DNA of 64,000 nucleotides from Ephydatia muelleri (GCA_013339895.1 JABACO010000018.1:1801850-1865849); one strand, 5' to 3'; positions 52,901 through 62,225 are shown, counted from the first letter of the stretch. A program made the numbers and translations. The notes: generated by a model from the sequence alone, not told the origin.

Positions 52901-53582
52901 CTTGTCATTCCTTATCTCCCCAGTGATGCAAGTTGCTGACAATCCTCTGGTCCTTAAAGCAGTGACCTATATAAGTATAATATAATAAACATGGCCTTTT
53001 AACCACGTCACACAAGTTTTACCTGATCCTTCATTAGCGAAAGCAGTGGTGAAACGACGATGACTATGCTTCCTCTACGGCTACGCAATTCGTCGTACGC
53101 GTATGGCAACACCGAATATATTAGCGATTTGCCGTATCCAGTTGGCAAACTGACGAAAACATCTTTTCCTTGCATGAAGGTCTTAATTGCCTCCATTTGT
53201 TGTGGACGTAGGTCAGCAAATCCTAGCCTTTGAACCGCACGCAAAACTACCTCCTCAATACGCGTATCTTGCTCGCACATTCCCACTTCGATGTCTAATT
53301 GAGCCACACCTTCCACTTGAAATCAGGTAATCAGCAACTTGCATGTATTATAAGGTTACGTCATCGTCATTACGTATATACACATCCGTCCCAATGTTTT
53401 GGGACGCTCGGAACAAGTGCGTCGTTCTTATTTCCCAGACCCACTTTCCACGTAGCGGTGATGTAATCCACCCGCAGCTGTTGGGAATCTGGGTCTGGGG
53501 ACGAGACTAGTGTGTGTGTGTGTGTGTGTGTGTACGTGTGTGTGTACGCGTGTGTGTGTGTACGCGTGTGTGTGTGTGCGCG

Positions 53583-53669
<87 letters not shown>

Positions 53670-53828
53670 ACGTAGTGCAAGTTGCATAGTTTCAGTGGTA
53701 AACTTTATTGAGGATATTGCAGTAGGCCTACCTGGAATGGTGGAGACAGAAAGGAGCGCCAGGAATACTACCCAGTATAAACATTTCAACGCATGTTCAC
53801 CAGCTATCGAAAAACATCGTCCATGCAT
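44426..53828 (-). CDS. Ig-like/mucin type I receptor, copy B
   Basis: Four exons join in frame to 304 aa: 53732-53828 (signal peptide, [12 protein letters not shown]...[16 protein letters not shown]), 46546-46890 (Ig-like domain), 46173-46436 (Thr/Pro-rich stalk with several N-glycosylation sequons) and 44426-44634 (membrane segment [24 protein letters not shown], then a basic stop-transfer RKRRWRR and a 40-residue tail). The Ig-like exon is the same length as in copy A (345 bp) and nearly identical in DNA sequence, while membrane and tail exons are unlike copy A. The gap between exons 1 and 2 is 6.84 kb because a 6.56-kb transposon sits in the intron. The reading frame is intact, so the gene could still work if the intron is spliced. 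Function unknown; the architecture suggests a cell-surface recognition or adhesion protein. Confidence 0.75.
45086..45720 (+). pseudogene. Possible retrotransposon 3' remnant
   Basis: In the last intron of receptor B. Overlapping plus-strand frames give [34 protein letters not shown] after a Cys-rich stretch ([10 protein letters not shown]). The A-F-D-x-T/V-V-S-P-L pattern is typical of the C-terminal part of some invertebrate LINE ORF2 proteins. It might be the distal end of the family seen at 19.7-26 kb. Frame breaks show it is inactive. Confidence 0.35.
46897..46950. repeat. (TG)n tract left of the large transposon
   Basis: Part of the receptor B intron 1 microsatellite; the transposon begins directly at its end. 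Confidence 0.95.
46951..47059 (+). repeat. Left terminal inverted repeat
   Basis: 109 bp, matching the complement of 53401-53509 except for one A/G difference at the 102nd base. It contains its own internal inverted pair CCCAGACCCA / TGGGTCTGGG. Confidence 0.95.
47168..51481 (+). CDS. DUF6589-domain protein, candidate transposase
   Basis: Thirteen exons join without a stop to 1,178 aa: 47168-47512, 47584-48027, 48076-48216, 48267-48477, 48520-48570, 48630-48797, 48844-48930, 48974-49027, 49088-49252, 49380-49523, 49595-50025, 50089-50391, 50489-51481. The N terminus has a CxxC...CxxC pair (CKIC, CISC), probably a zinc finger. Residues about 311-600 are a low-complexity Ser/Thr-rich linker in which exons 5-6 are duplicated as exons 8-9. 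From about residue 610 the protein follows the DUF6589 pattern: [87 protein letters not shown]. Asp806, Asp839 and Glu1058 in these motifs are candidate acidic catalytic residues by analogy with DDE transposases; that is inference. The intron after 50391 uses a GC-AG pair (AAG|GCAAGT). Confidence 0.88.
51482..51837. other. Spacer between the two convergent element genes
   Basis: 3' flanks of the DUF6589 and RecQ genes. An AT-rich TATTATATATAATATATA stretch lies near 51800-51825. No coding sequence recognised. Confidence 0.5.
51838..53316 (-). CDS. RecQ-like DNA helicase carried by the transposon
   Basis: Three exons (53023-53316, 52740-52966, 51838-52675) encode 452 aa with no frame break. 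Superfamily-2 RecQ motifs are in order: motif 0 [12 protein letters not shown], Walker A LPTGYGKS (57-64), motif Ia [14 protein letters not shown] (166-169), motif III LTATAT, motif [10 protein letters not shown] and motif [13 protein letters not shown] Cys-rich zinc-binding end (CxxxLLCxYFD ... CCDVC) is like the RQC zinc site, but no winged-helix or HRDC domain follows. It is thus shorter than cellular RecQ helicases. RecQ enzymes unwind DNA 3' to 5'; here it could open element ends or process transposition intermediates, which is inference from location inside the inverted repeats and convergence with the DUF6589 gene. Its start is about 85 bp inside the right terminal repeat, which probably holds its promoter. 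Confidence 0.9.
53401..53509 (-). repeat. Right terminal inverted repeat
   Basis: The inverted partner of 46951-47059; ends CGAGACTA, then the TG microsatellite resumes. Confidence 0.95.
53510..53671. repeat. (TG)n tract right of the large transposon
   Basis: TG repeats with GTACGTG and GTACGCG punctuation, like intron 1 of receptor A, then a pure TG run. This is the other half of the microsatellite split by the insertion. Confidence 0.95.
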
Positions 53829-54565
53829 ACATAATTTAAAAGCCAGACATCTATCTGAGCTGTCGCGATGTCAATTAGCTAGTTACCTGGCCGCCGGTAC
53901 ATTTCTGCAGCTTTGTTTACGCAGCAAATGTAATATTAGAAACCCGCCCACCGTAACACGGGAAGAACTATACGGCAGAGATATTACATCAGTTTCAATG
54001 TAGTACTTATTGCATAGTTCTAAGGTCTTCGTCATTTTGAGTGTTCTTTGTTGTGCCTTCTTGTACTTCTTCATCCAAGCAGAGGGCATTGTATTTATTC
54101 AAAAGAATGATGCAATACAGCAAACCATGCTACATACAGCTGATCTCTTCATTGTTAGGTATTTGAGCATTACTGTAAGAATGCCACTATAGCTCCACCA
54201 GTACCATAGACCTCCTAAATATACCACTCTGAGTACATGAAGTACTCAATGGTCATTGGGTTGATGATCTATCATCGTGTTACATAAGTTTGCACAATAA
54301 TACATAGTAGCCTGCAGAGGTAGGTCATAGGCTGTAAACCCCTCCCAACCCCAACCCCTTTTAGCTGGGCAGTTCCACTGTACATATGTGTGTCATCCAC
54401 AAGCACTCGAAACTTATACATATATGTGAAGGCTACTGTAAAACACCGTACCTCCCTGCATCGATGGGCACCCAACTTAATGAACTCAGTTGAAAATGAA
54501 GAAAATATGAAAAAAGAATAAGTGATTTCAGAAAGCTGTGGATGCCGGAGTATTAAAAAAAAAGG
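53829..54565. other. Upstream of receptor B
   Basis: No gene recognised. Frames of 60-68 codons show nothing beyond chance. Contains the presumed receptor B promoter and the 3' flank of the next gene. Confidence 0.4.
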
Positions 54566-55522
54566 TCAATCAGATTCTCCATCAGATTGTTCTTCCACTC
54601 CTAAATGCCTTTCGATTCGCCTTAATCTTCTCTCCAACCGTCTCTCCATATCCAAGATGGCATCCTTCACATCGACAAGATTAGAATCAATCCTGTCTAT
54701 TTGCCTTTTGCGCGACCTCTGCTCCTCCCATTCGTACAGCTGCATCAAGAAGTTGCCAAGGAACAGTAGGAGGATGAGTGCAGCGCTGATGTAAGGATGA
54801 GCGATGGCCAGCATCAGGACCCAGTAGATCCACCTGCAGACCCATTCCAACTGCACAAACAGCCACTCGGGTCCGTAGAAGTGATGGAGGAGAAACACTC
54901 CACAGTTGAAGGCGAGGACAAATAGCAAGGAGAAGTAACGCAGGAAGATGTAGCTGAAGAGGACGCAGAGCAGGGCCAGGGTCATGGACAGGGCGGTCGT
55001 GCCCACTGCCCTCACGAACTTCCCCAGTGGCTGATCTACGAAGGAGACAAAAGTAGGTTCAAGCGCTCAGCAAAAAAGCAAAACAAAAAAAACAACAAAA
55101 AAAACAACAAAAAACAAAAAAATTGAAGAAAAAAAAAACCACACCAATTCTGGCGTGGAATTAGCTTACCTGGTGAAAACACTTGTGACCCCAACCATTC
55201 AATGAGGCCGAAAAACTGTTCACGTACAACGGTTTTAACGCGGTCAACGGTGGGCTCCACCAACGTGTTGTAGACCGTGTTCTTGGCTGTGCTGTACGTG
55301 CTTTGGAGAACGCTAGTCGTACTCTTCCAAAAGCGAGAAAGCCCGCCTTCCGCGTCCCTGTGCGTGGCGGCGATGGCATGGTGACTGTCCTCTGTGGCGG
55401 TATGCGATTCCGGCGGACAGTTCCCTGTAGCATCACAGCTGTCTTGGGCGGGTCGGCCCTAGCGCCGAGTCACAGAGGGTAATGCACACCAAACACGCCG
55501 TGACCGCCCACGCCGTCATCAT
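54566..55522 (-). CDS. Multi-pass membrane protein, BRI3BP/TMEM109-like (tentative)
   Basis: The last exon 54566-55035 (157 codons with stop) joins in phase to an exon 55170-about 55458. Together they encode a luminal amphipathic region (FWKSTTSVLQSTYSTAKNTVYNTLVEPTVDRVKTVVREQFFGLIEWLGSQ), several membrane segments (ALSMTLALLCVLFSYIFL, FSLLFVLAFNCGVFLL, IYWVLMLAIAH, SAALILLLFLGNF) and a charged coiled coil at the C terminus (LVDVKDAILDMERRLERRLRRIERHL). This layout resembles the BRI3BP/TMEM109 family of ER membrane proteins, but the identity is weak. A signal-peptide-like start (MMTAWAVTACLVCITLCDSALG, from 55522) is in another frame from the main exon. Either a 46-bp intron (GTCACG to the CTAG before 55458) joins them, or one base is wrong. 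The homopolymer-rich intron is AAAACAACAAAA-like. Confidence 0.55.
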
Positions 55523-55652
55523 TTTTTAATAATAAGCTCCGCCTCATATACCAGACATTGGTCGTTTACTAATTTGATATGAAGAAGCGTGTCGCTTAGC
55601 AACGACGCAGCAATGCATGTAGTAATCGGTTAGGTAGTTAGGATGCTATAGT

Positions 55653-57889
55653 CAGAGATAATATATAGAGGGATTGGAAGCGAATCACGTGCGCTATACC
55701 TCTGCGCGGGACATCCGAGGTAGTGATAATCGCACCTCCGAACTTGTGAAAAGGGGTGGATTTTTGGGAAGTCACTGTCGAACTTTCGCTTGAATCTCCT
55801 TACAGGTATGCCGTAATATTCAGCTGATGCTACAAATCGATGGCCCAGTGAATCTAGTTGAAACTATAAATATAGTTTATGCGGTAATTCAGCTTTGCCG
55901 CGACGGTTTTACGGTGTCAAAGTAGAAAAAGTATGATTTTTTTCTTTCGTTGGGGTTAGCTCTTTGCATAGTGACGTTAGGGTCTTGCATTTGTGCTAGA
56001 AATGATTAACTGCGTTCGTATTGTGTTTTAAGATGTTTTTTAATCCTAAGGAACAGTCCTAAGTGGACTTCCATGGGTTTTGACCCTTTACGATTACGGG
56101 ACAGTATCTTTGTAAGTTAAAGAGCAAAGAAATCGCAGTATTTTTTTCCTAATAGTACAAGGCCTAAAGTGTGTCTTAGTGAGGTTCTTGTAATTTTGGG
56201 GTGCGTCTTCTTGCTACAAATTTTGCCGCTATCTATATCACAAATTAATATTCTACGTGCACTGGGCCAGGGTGGGCGGGGGGGGGTACATGTCCATTAC
56301 TGACTAAAGTGATTTACTTATTGTCCTGATGCTTTTAGCAGACATGAGCAGGAGAAAACTAAGGTTAGGCCGAAGAAAGAAGAGTCTGGAAAGACAGAAA
56401 CCTAAAGTCCTCACTGTCTCCATTTCACGTGCTGCTGTTTCTGTGCAGCTGCATCCAGGTGTTTATTGTTCACCTTCCTTGTCAAATGCTCTGCAGCATT
56501 CTGGTCATTTTGATCAGCCTGTCTCTCAGCTTACTGTGTCATTGCCCATATCAATGGCCTAGTGACATCTATGAATTTGCTCTCACACCGACTGAGCATT
56601 CTTAAACTGCCACCACAGTGGGTTATAGCCTCCATGACACCGTTGTGTTTGTGCAAAGTAGGGCTGCAAGAAGTCTGTCGTCCAAGTGTCACTTTGTCAA
56701 TAGCTTTCAATGCGTCACTGGAATGGACTACTACAATTTCATCAAAGACATTGAACCCCAGTAATTCTCCTGTTTTGTTCAACTTGCCATACCCTGTCAA
56801 AGTAGTAGATGATGCCTTTAAACTTATGGAGTTTTTGGGTGCGGCAAGGTTTTGTAGAGGTAGCCCAGATTCTGGCTTGGTGGAACTATGGAAGATAGGG
56901 TCATCATCTTTACACATCAGCAGTGGTATGTTGCACAAATACTGGTGCTCCTGAACATGCTTGCACTTTACATGTGTTTTTAAAATAGGCAAAAGTGTCA
57001 GCTTCTTGGATACTACCATTCATTGCGCACATCAGAAGCATTCCTGTGTGTGTGGAAAACATTTTTGCTCCAAGCTGGCTGTCTTACAATCTCATCAATT
57101 TTCATACAATTTGTTGGTCATTCCATGTTTAAGGAATTGGTCAAAACAAAGTATTGTTCAAACACTACAGCAGAAAGCAGTCATGGTTCAGATGATTTAA
57201 CACATCTTGAATATAACGCAATTCGATATACTGCTGGGTATGTACCACAGGCGCTGAAGAAGAAAGTAGCCAAATCTCACCATTCAAATAAGAAAGATCT
57301 TCTCCTCTGTCTTGATGACCTTTCTATGTGTGATGATGATGATCCTGGCTCATCAGCTGATTGGATCCGTGCAGTAGATCGTGGCAGTCTCATCCACATA
57401 AACAACATGACCTTTGAGCTCTTTCTTTCTATGGAGCAGTCTATTCGAAGATGTGTTAAAGCAGGTCAAGAACTTGGAGATGCACGATCTCAGTTGAAGG
57501 AAGATGAGAATGTCCTTTTCTACTGGTCTATATTGACAGCAAATCGGTCTGATGATGTTGCTACTACCATCTTGGAGATGGTAGTAGACCTGTGGATAAC
57601 AGTGCGGGGGTTTTCATTGGCTGGTGCATGGGTGGAAGAATACAAAATCACCCAAAAGAAGACAACACAGAAATCTAAAGCCCTTAGGAAAAACTGAACT
57701 GATCCCCCTTCCCCCTCCCCTCACGCACCCTTTTTTTTTGTTGCTCTGAGTGTGTTTAGTTGAAGTGGCAGTTACAAAAAAGTTACTCCGTACATGTACA
57801 TGTGTATGGCTTCGTTTCCTTTCCTCGGATATCCCGCGTTAATTAGTGTTAAATGCCTCCGCTTCCAATCCCTCTATATATTATCTCTG
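55653..57889 (+). mobile_element. 2.24-kb DNA transposon, 7-bp TSD
   Basis: Perfect 30-bp inverted repeats begin CAGAGATAATATATAGAGGG. The element is flanked by CTATAGT on both sides (55646-55652 and 57890-57896), a 7-bp target duplication. The ends differ by one base over the first 25 from those of the 786-bp element at 1991-2776, so both belong to one family. Inside is a broken plus-strand transposase-like gene (56329-57697). Seven-bp duplications are unusual; P-type elements (7-8 bp) are one possibility, but the protein evidence is too thin to assign a superfamily. Confidence 0.88.
56329..57697 (+). pseudogene. Transposase-like gene of the 2.24-kb element
   Basis: Plus-strand coding blocks in changing frames: a basic start (MSRRKLRLGRRKKSLERQKPK, from about 56344), then LPPQWVIASMTPLCLCKVG...LEWTTTISSKTLNP...ELWKIGSSS (to about 56950), a Cys/His cluster (CAHQKHSCVCGKHFCSK), and a final block 57023-57697 with LEYNAIRYTAGYVPQALKKK, DWIRAVDRGSLIHINNMTFELFLSMEQSIRR and VVDLWITVRGFSLAGAWVEEY. 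The blocks resemble a protein family often predicted in cnidarian and sponge genomes and thought to be transposon-derived. Introns could explain some frame changes, but the stop after SLPISMA and overlapping frames suggest decay. A 162-codon open frame on the opposite strand (56531-57019) is judged a shadow. Confidence 0.55.
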
Positions 57890-57896
57890 CTATAGT

Positions 57897-58538
57897 ATGG
57901 CGCCGAAGGCGCCCTCGTCCATTGGCCGAAAGATTGCAGAAGTTGTCAGGTGCGAGACGGGTGTTTTTTTCGGATTGCGGGGTGCAAGTTGACCTAGTTC
58001 GCGCGCCTTCGGCGAGCGTGCCCTAAACCCTAAACCCACGGCTGTTTGCGGCTGGAAACTAAGTCCATAATTAGGATTTACGGTCGAAGTATTGTCACTG
58101 TATGACTTTTTGCCTCATTAATTGATAGCCTCATTTGCACATCTGCTACGTTCTAACCATGTACCAAACAGACATATTTTTATATACAACATACACGCCT
58201 ATCTATCTTCTACCAAAATCGATACTGTGCATGCCGCTACGTGCATCCCTACGGAAGTGCGCTGATGCTTTAGCTAAAGGGTTTACGGTTAATTTTTCGG
58301 GGTAGGAAGATGTGTCCCTAGCTTCGATCAGAAGGTTTTCCTAAAAGTCTCCGCGACATAAACAGGTAGGACAATCATTAGGCTTATGTTTTATGTGCAC
58401 CACAACCCGCGGCCAGCATTTTCCTGCATTCAGTACCAGTGTACCACAGCTCATTTTATGAATATTATGCAGTCGAGTGAACATAATCAACCAGACAGGA
58501 TGGAATATCACAGCCAAAAAGTACAACAGCACTGAAGG
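57897..58538. other. Spacer before the RAG1-N-like gene
   Basis: GC-rich at left with the palindrome GGCGCCGAAGGCGCC. No exon was identified; the N-terminal exon and left end of the RAG1-N-like element, if they survive, should be here. Confidence 0.4.
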
Positions 58539-59624
58539 GTGTGTGGGAAATTGATGGTTGTTGGAGGGAAAGCAGCTTCAACCATATACAAATGCCAAGA
58601 GTTTGCACAGCAGCTGCAGGATACCTTTGGCATTACTATTGATGCTGAAGAAGATCCAACCACTTTTCCATCTTGCTTCTGCAGTTGTTGCAAGCGTACA
58701 ATGGATAAAAGAATCACTGCAGCAGCTCAAGGTGTGCCTCAAAGATGCTCCATTGTCACATTCCAATGGAGCAACCACCTGCAGTAATGAGAATTGCATG
58801 GTATGACAAAGTATTTATATATGTACATGTAGGCATGCTGACAAATTTATTTACATGCAGGTATGTGAGCATTTTGAGAAGCTGAGAAAAGGTGGAAGGC
58901 CAAAAACAGTGCAACATCCTGGAGGGCATTATTCCCAATATGCAAACCATCTTATCAGGCACATTGATAGCATCTCACCACTCTCACTCAATGCTCCTGG
59001 AACGCAGCCTCCTTCAGTATCTGACAATAACAACTTGCCAGTTCTGGATCATCTCAGGTGTCCACTGTGCTTTGAGATCCTTGACCAGCCTCTGGAGTTG
59101 AGTTGCAATTCAATAGTCTGTGCCAAGTGTCTCAAAGCTTGGCTAGTAGAATCTGCAAAAGTTGAATGTCCATGCTGCTTCAACCATGATCATGAGCCAC
59201 TTGCACCCTCTCATATTAAAACAGCACCCACCTTAGTGTTGAACCTATTAAATGATGTTGTGGTTCACTGCAGCCTGTGTTCCAGAGATATGAAAGCCAG
59301 TGGCTATCAAGGGCACATTTGTGAGTTGTCTCCCACACAAGAAGAGATGAGGAGTGCATCTCTGATTCTTCAAAGAGCAGCTTCCTTAAGTCCAGAGCAG
59401 CCAGTTCTGAAATTCTCTACTGGAGGAGCAGTTAAGTTGTAAGCTCAATTATAAGACATTTATGTATTCTTTCAACACAGCCACTAACATTTGTGCATGT
59501 TACCAATGGGCGAAATCCCACAACATCCTCCTGCACTAGAACTGTGAAGCAAAGGTGCAGGGAGCTGGATGCCATTCGGAGTATTGTTAGTGGTGGTGAG
59601 CCCTCAGCCCTGATGCAAGAGGAG

Positions 59625-60383
59625 CAGTGGCGGATCTACCATAGCGTTGGGGGGGGGGGGGGGGGGGGGGCGGGCCGCCCCCCCCCCCATCGATATAAAA
59701 TGCCGCCCCTATTATTAAATTGACGCCCCCCTTCACACTACGACGTACACATAAACTCTACGGTTAAAATAGTTATGGTTATTTGTTAATGTTTATTACG
59801 AATTATCATATCTGAATGATAATTGATAATAAAAGTCCTGACAAATTAATTGGCAATTGATTGTTCATCACACGTGGAGGGGGGGGGGGGGGGGGGGGGG
59901 GAGAAGAGCGCGCTCCAAAATACAGAGGCGTAGGAACCGGGGGGGCAGAGGGGGCCTTGGCCCCCCAATCTTATAGGTGGGGGGGCCGACGTATACTTCG
60001 GCCCCCCCAATGTTACCCCTTTAGTTTAGTTTAACTTCCGTAACCGCACGTCACCATATTACGTCTACGTCTACTTCATTACGCGCGCTCTGTAATACTG
60101 TAACGGTTAGCAAAACGTATTTTCTGTGTGCCAAAAGTGGACTGCCCCCCCCCCCCCCCCCCGTCGTAAGCGGACTGCCCCTCTCCGTCGTAAGCGACTG
60201 CACCCCCCCCCCCCCCCCCCCCGTCGTAAGGGCTGCCCCCCCCCCCCCCCCCCCCCCCCGTTAATTATTTTACAAAGTCGGCCCCCCCCCCCTCAATCTT
60301 AAATAGGTTCCTACGCCTCTGAAATATGCCGCCCCTCCAATATAACCGCCCCCCCCATTGCCTTATTCCTGTATCCGCCACTG
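59625..60383. mobile_element. 759-bp hAT-like non-autonomous element
   Basis: Inverted ends CAGTGGCGGAT, flanked by the 8-bp direct repeat AAGAGGAG (59617-59624 and 60384-60391), the duplication length of hAT elements. It sits in the RAG1-N-like reading frame between EPSALMQEE and LRMLSDEER; those frames are collinear without the insert and one duplication. The body has long G and C homopolymers, typical of MITEs of this kind and prone to sequencing error. It contains the nested element at 59923-60321. Confidence 0.9.
59923..60321. mobile_element. Element nested in the hAT-like insertion
   Basis: Inverted ends CAGAGGCGTAGGAACC, 399 bp apart, with homopolymer-rich interior (GGGGGCC / GGCCCCCCC). 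Flanks share AAATA on both sides (5 bp), shorter than the 8 bp expected for hAT, so the duplication may have decayed. The ends differ from the host element, so this is a separate family inserted second. Confidence 0.8.
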
Positions 60384-62225
60384 AAGAGGAGCTACGTATG
60401 CTGAGTGATGAAGAGAGGAATGATCTGCTGGAGAAATCAGGAATTAGCACGCAAATTGAGATCAGCGCAGAGCAAGGTTTGGCCATAAAAGCTGGACTAT
60501 CACTGCCATGGTTCAGGCTGAGACATCTAAAGAGGTTTGATAAAACTTGTAAAATGAGAATTCAAATGAACTTCAGTTATTGCAGATGGTTGAAAGCTTC
60601 AGGTGTATGCATTGGCAGTGGGGAAAAGATGCGACAAATTGCTAAAGGGATAATTAGACTTTCTGGGCAAGATGTATGGCTTATCAGGAGCCAGTGGTAT
60701 GCATGCAAATTGCTATGCCAGCTAACATTATAATGTGTGTTAATATGCATGCCCCAGGGTCATATCCATGCCTTTGTTGCCATATTCCCAACAACAAAAT
60801 GAATACTGCTCTTCATGCTCGTGGTTATGCTTCAAAGAGATCACTTGAAACCATTCAGAAGGGACTTGAGGGTTTCATGGCAAATGGTGGGAAAAAGAGA
60901 GCTGCAAAGCAACACTATAATTGCATATCAGATCCTATATGGCATCGCATGGCTAAGATTAATTCCTTGTGCACAATAGGTGTGCTTACCAGGACTTCAT
61001 ATTACACTAGGAATATTTACAAAAATGTTCCACCTACTTGAAGACCTGTGCCACAAGTATGATTTGCAACTTGCGGCTGCATCTTGTGAAGCCACAGGAA
61101 CATCTAAGGTGTTTCAGAAGTACATGGATGATCTGAGAACACTGCAATCTTCACAGGCTGAACTAGCACGTGCTCAGGAGTCCCTGATAATCCTGGAACA
61201 GACAACAACATGTTCTGTTGTAAAATTTGGTGAGTCAACACCTCTGACATGCAACCTTATGCAGCAGTGCTCAGACAAAATGACTCAGCTGGTAAATAAA
61301 ACTGCTCAATAAGTGCACTAGTATCTTACCTGTAAACACCTTTTAAGGAGAAAAGCATACAAGGGTTAAAAGTCCACTTGGAAAAGGGATTCCCATACAA
61401 GGAGGGACCCTTTGTCAAAGCACTGGATGATGCACTTCAATCTTTCAGTGTACAGAGTGACAGCAACATTTTGGTGGTGCATTTATAGGAAATCATGTGC
61501 ACAAAACTCTGAAGGTAAATACAAACAGTTGGGGGTAAAAGTGTACATACATGTAGGAGTCAAATATTGAGGCCCTTTGCAATTCCATAGTGGATGTTGC
61601 ACAGCGCCACCCTGCCTTACTGCCCAAGGTTACTGCTACTTCCTTACAGTTCAAGAAACTACTGAAGTTGTTTGGACAGTGTCATAGCATATATGACCGC
61701 TCATTTCTTGATGACAATGCCATTCATAAACTTGGTATGTGATGAAAAATGGTTGCAAGCATTCAAAACTACATATTTTGAGATTGTGCATTACTTTTCT
61801 AGAGCAAGCAACAGCAGAGTTCCTTCAAGAATTTCGTGTATCATTTCCAGATGCTTCCATCACTCCAAAGATGCACTTACTTGAAGACCACACTCTTGAA
61901 TGGGCACGGAACTGGCATGCACGATTTGGTCTCTTAGGAGAGCGGGAGCTGAATCGATTCACGCCAGATTCAATGTCCTACACAGAACCTTTTCTTCAAT
62001 GCACGACAGGCTGCAACACATGACCTCTGGGATGAGGGAACATTTAATAAGTATCGACCCTCAAAACCTTGCTGCTCTCCCCATCCCAGTCAAGAGACCC
62101 AGAACGAAACCGCGTGATTAAACCCCGCTTAAGAAGGATTTATAGCAACGAAAGAAATGCTGGCCGCGGCATGGCTGTACGATAAACAAATAGCTCTATC
62201 TATCCACTAATGAGTTCGATATGGT

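Larger units (their letters stand above)
46951..53509. mobile_element. 6.56-kb TIR transposon carrying DUF6589 and RecQ genes
   Basis: Both ends start TAGTCTCGTCCCCAGACCC when read inwards. The inverted repeats extend 109 bp (46951-47059 and 53401-53509) with a single mismatch, so the insertion is young or conserved. Within each terminal repeat CCCAGACCCA recurs inverted as TGGGTCTGGG 46 bp further in, so each end can itself form a hairpin. Outside both ends is the TG microsatellite of receptor B intron 1; TA at each outer end may be a TA target duplication, but the repeat makes the duplication length undecidable. Cargo: a DUF6589 gene (+, 47168-51481) and a RecQ-like helicase gene (-, 51838-53316), convergent, both with uninterrupted frames after splicing. 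No other gene was seen inside. I cannot assign it to a named superfamily. Confidence 0.93.
58539..62121 (+). pseudogene. RAG1 N-terminal-like / transposase gene, broken
   Basis: The first part matches the order of the RAG1 N-terminal region: FGITIDAEEDPTTFPSCFCSCCKRTMDK...SIVTFQW (RAG1 has a similar acidic-F-C-x2-C...VTVEW block), a C-x-x-C linker with a basic run (CEHFEKLRKGGRPK), then a RING (58861-59430: CPLCFEILDQPLELSC...CAKCLKAW...CPCC) followed by TAPTLVLNLLNDVVVHCSLCSRDM...HIC, as in the RAG1 RING plus zinc finger. After the insertion at 59625-60383 come LSLPWFRLRHLKRWLKASGV, CLPGLHITLGIFTKMFHLLED, GPFVKALDDALQS, TPKMHLLEDH and GAESIHARFN up to KRPRTKPRD and a stop at 62121. Premature stops (58786), frameshifts (near 61935) and the insertion make it non-functional. 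It recalls N-RAG-TP elements described from molluscs. No terminal repeats were found. Confidence 0.75.

Noticed and set aside
51838..53316. RecQ helicase as an ordinary host gene
   Set aside because: It lies wholly inside the paired terminal repeats, is shorter than cellular RecQ proteins, and sits within an intron of receptor B.
56531..57019. 162-codon minus-strand frame inside the 2.24-kb transposon
   Set aside because: The plus strand of the same region carries recognisable family motifs in two frames, so this is a shadow.
58021..58045. CCCTAAACCCTAAACCC, telomere-like repeat
   Set aside because: Only about two and a half units; too short to mean an interstitial telomere.
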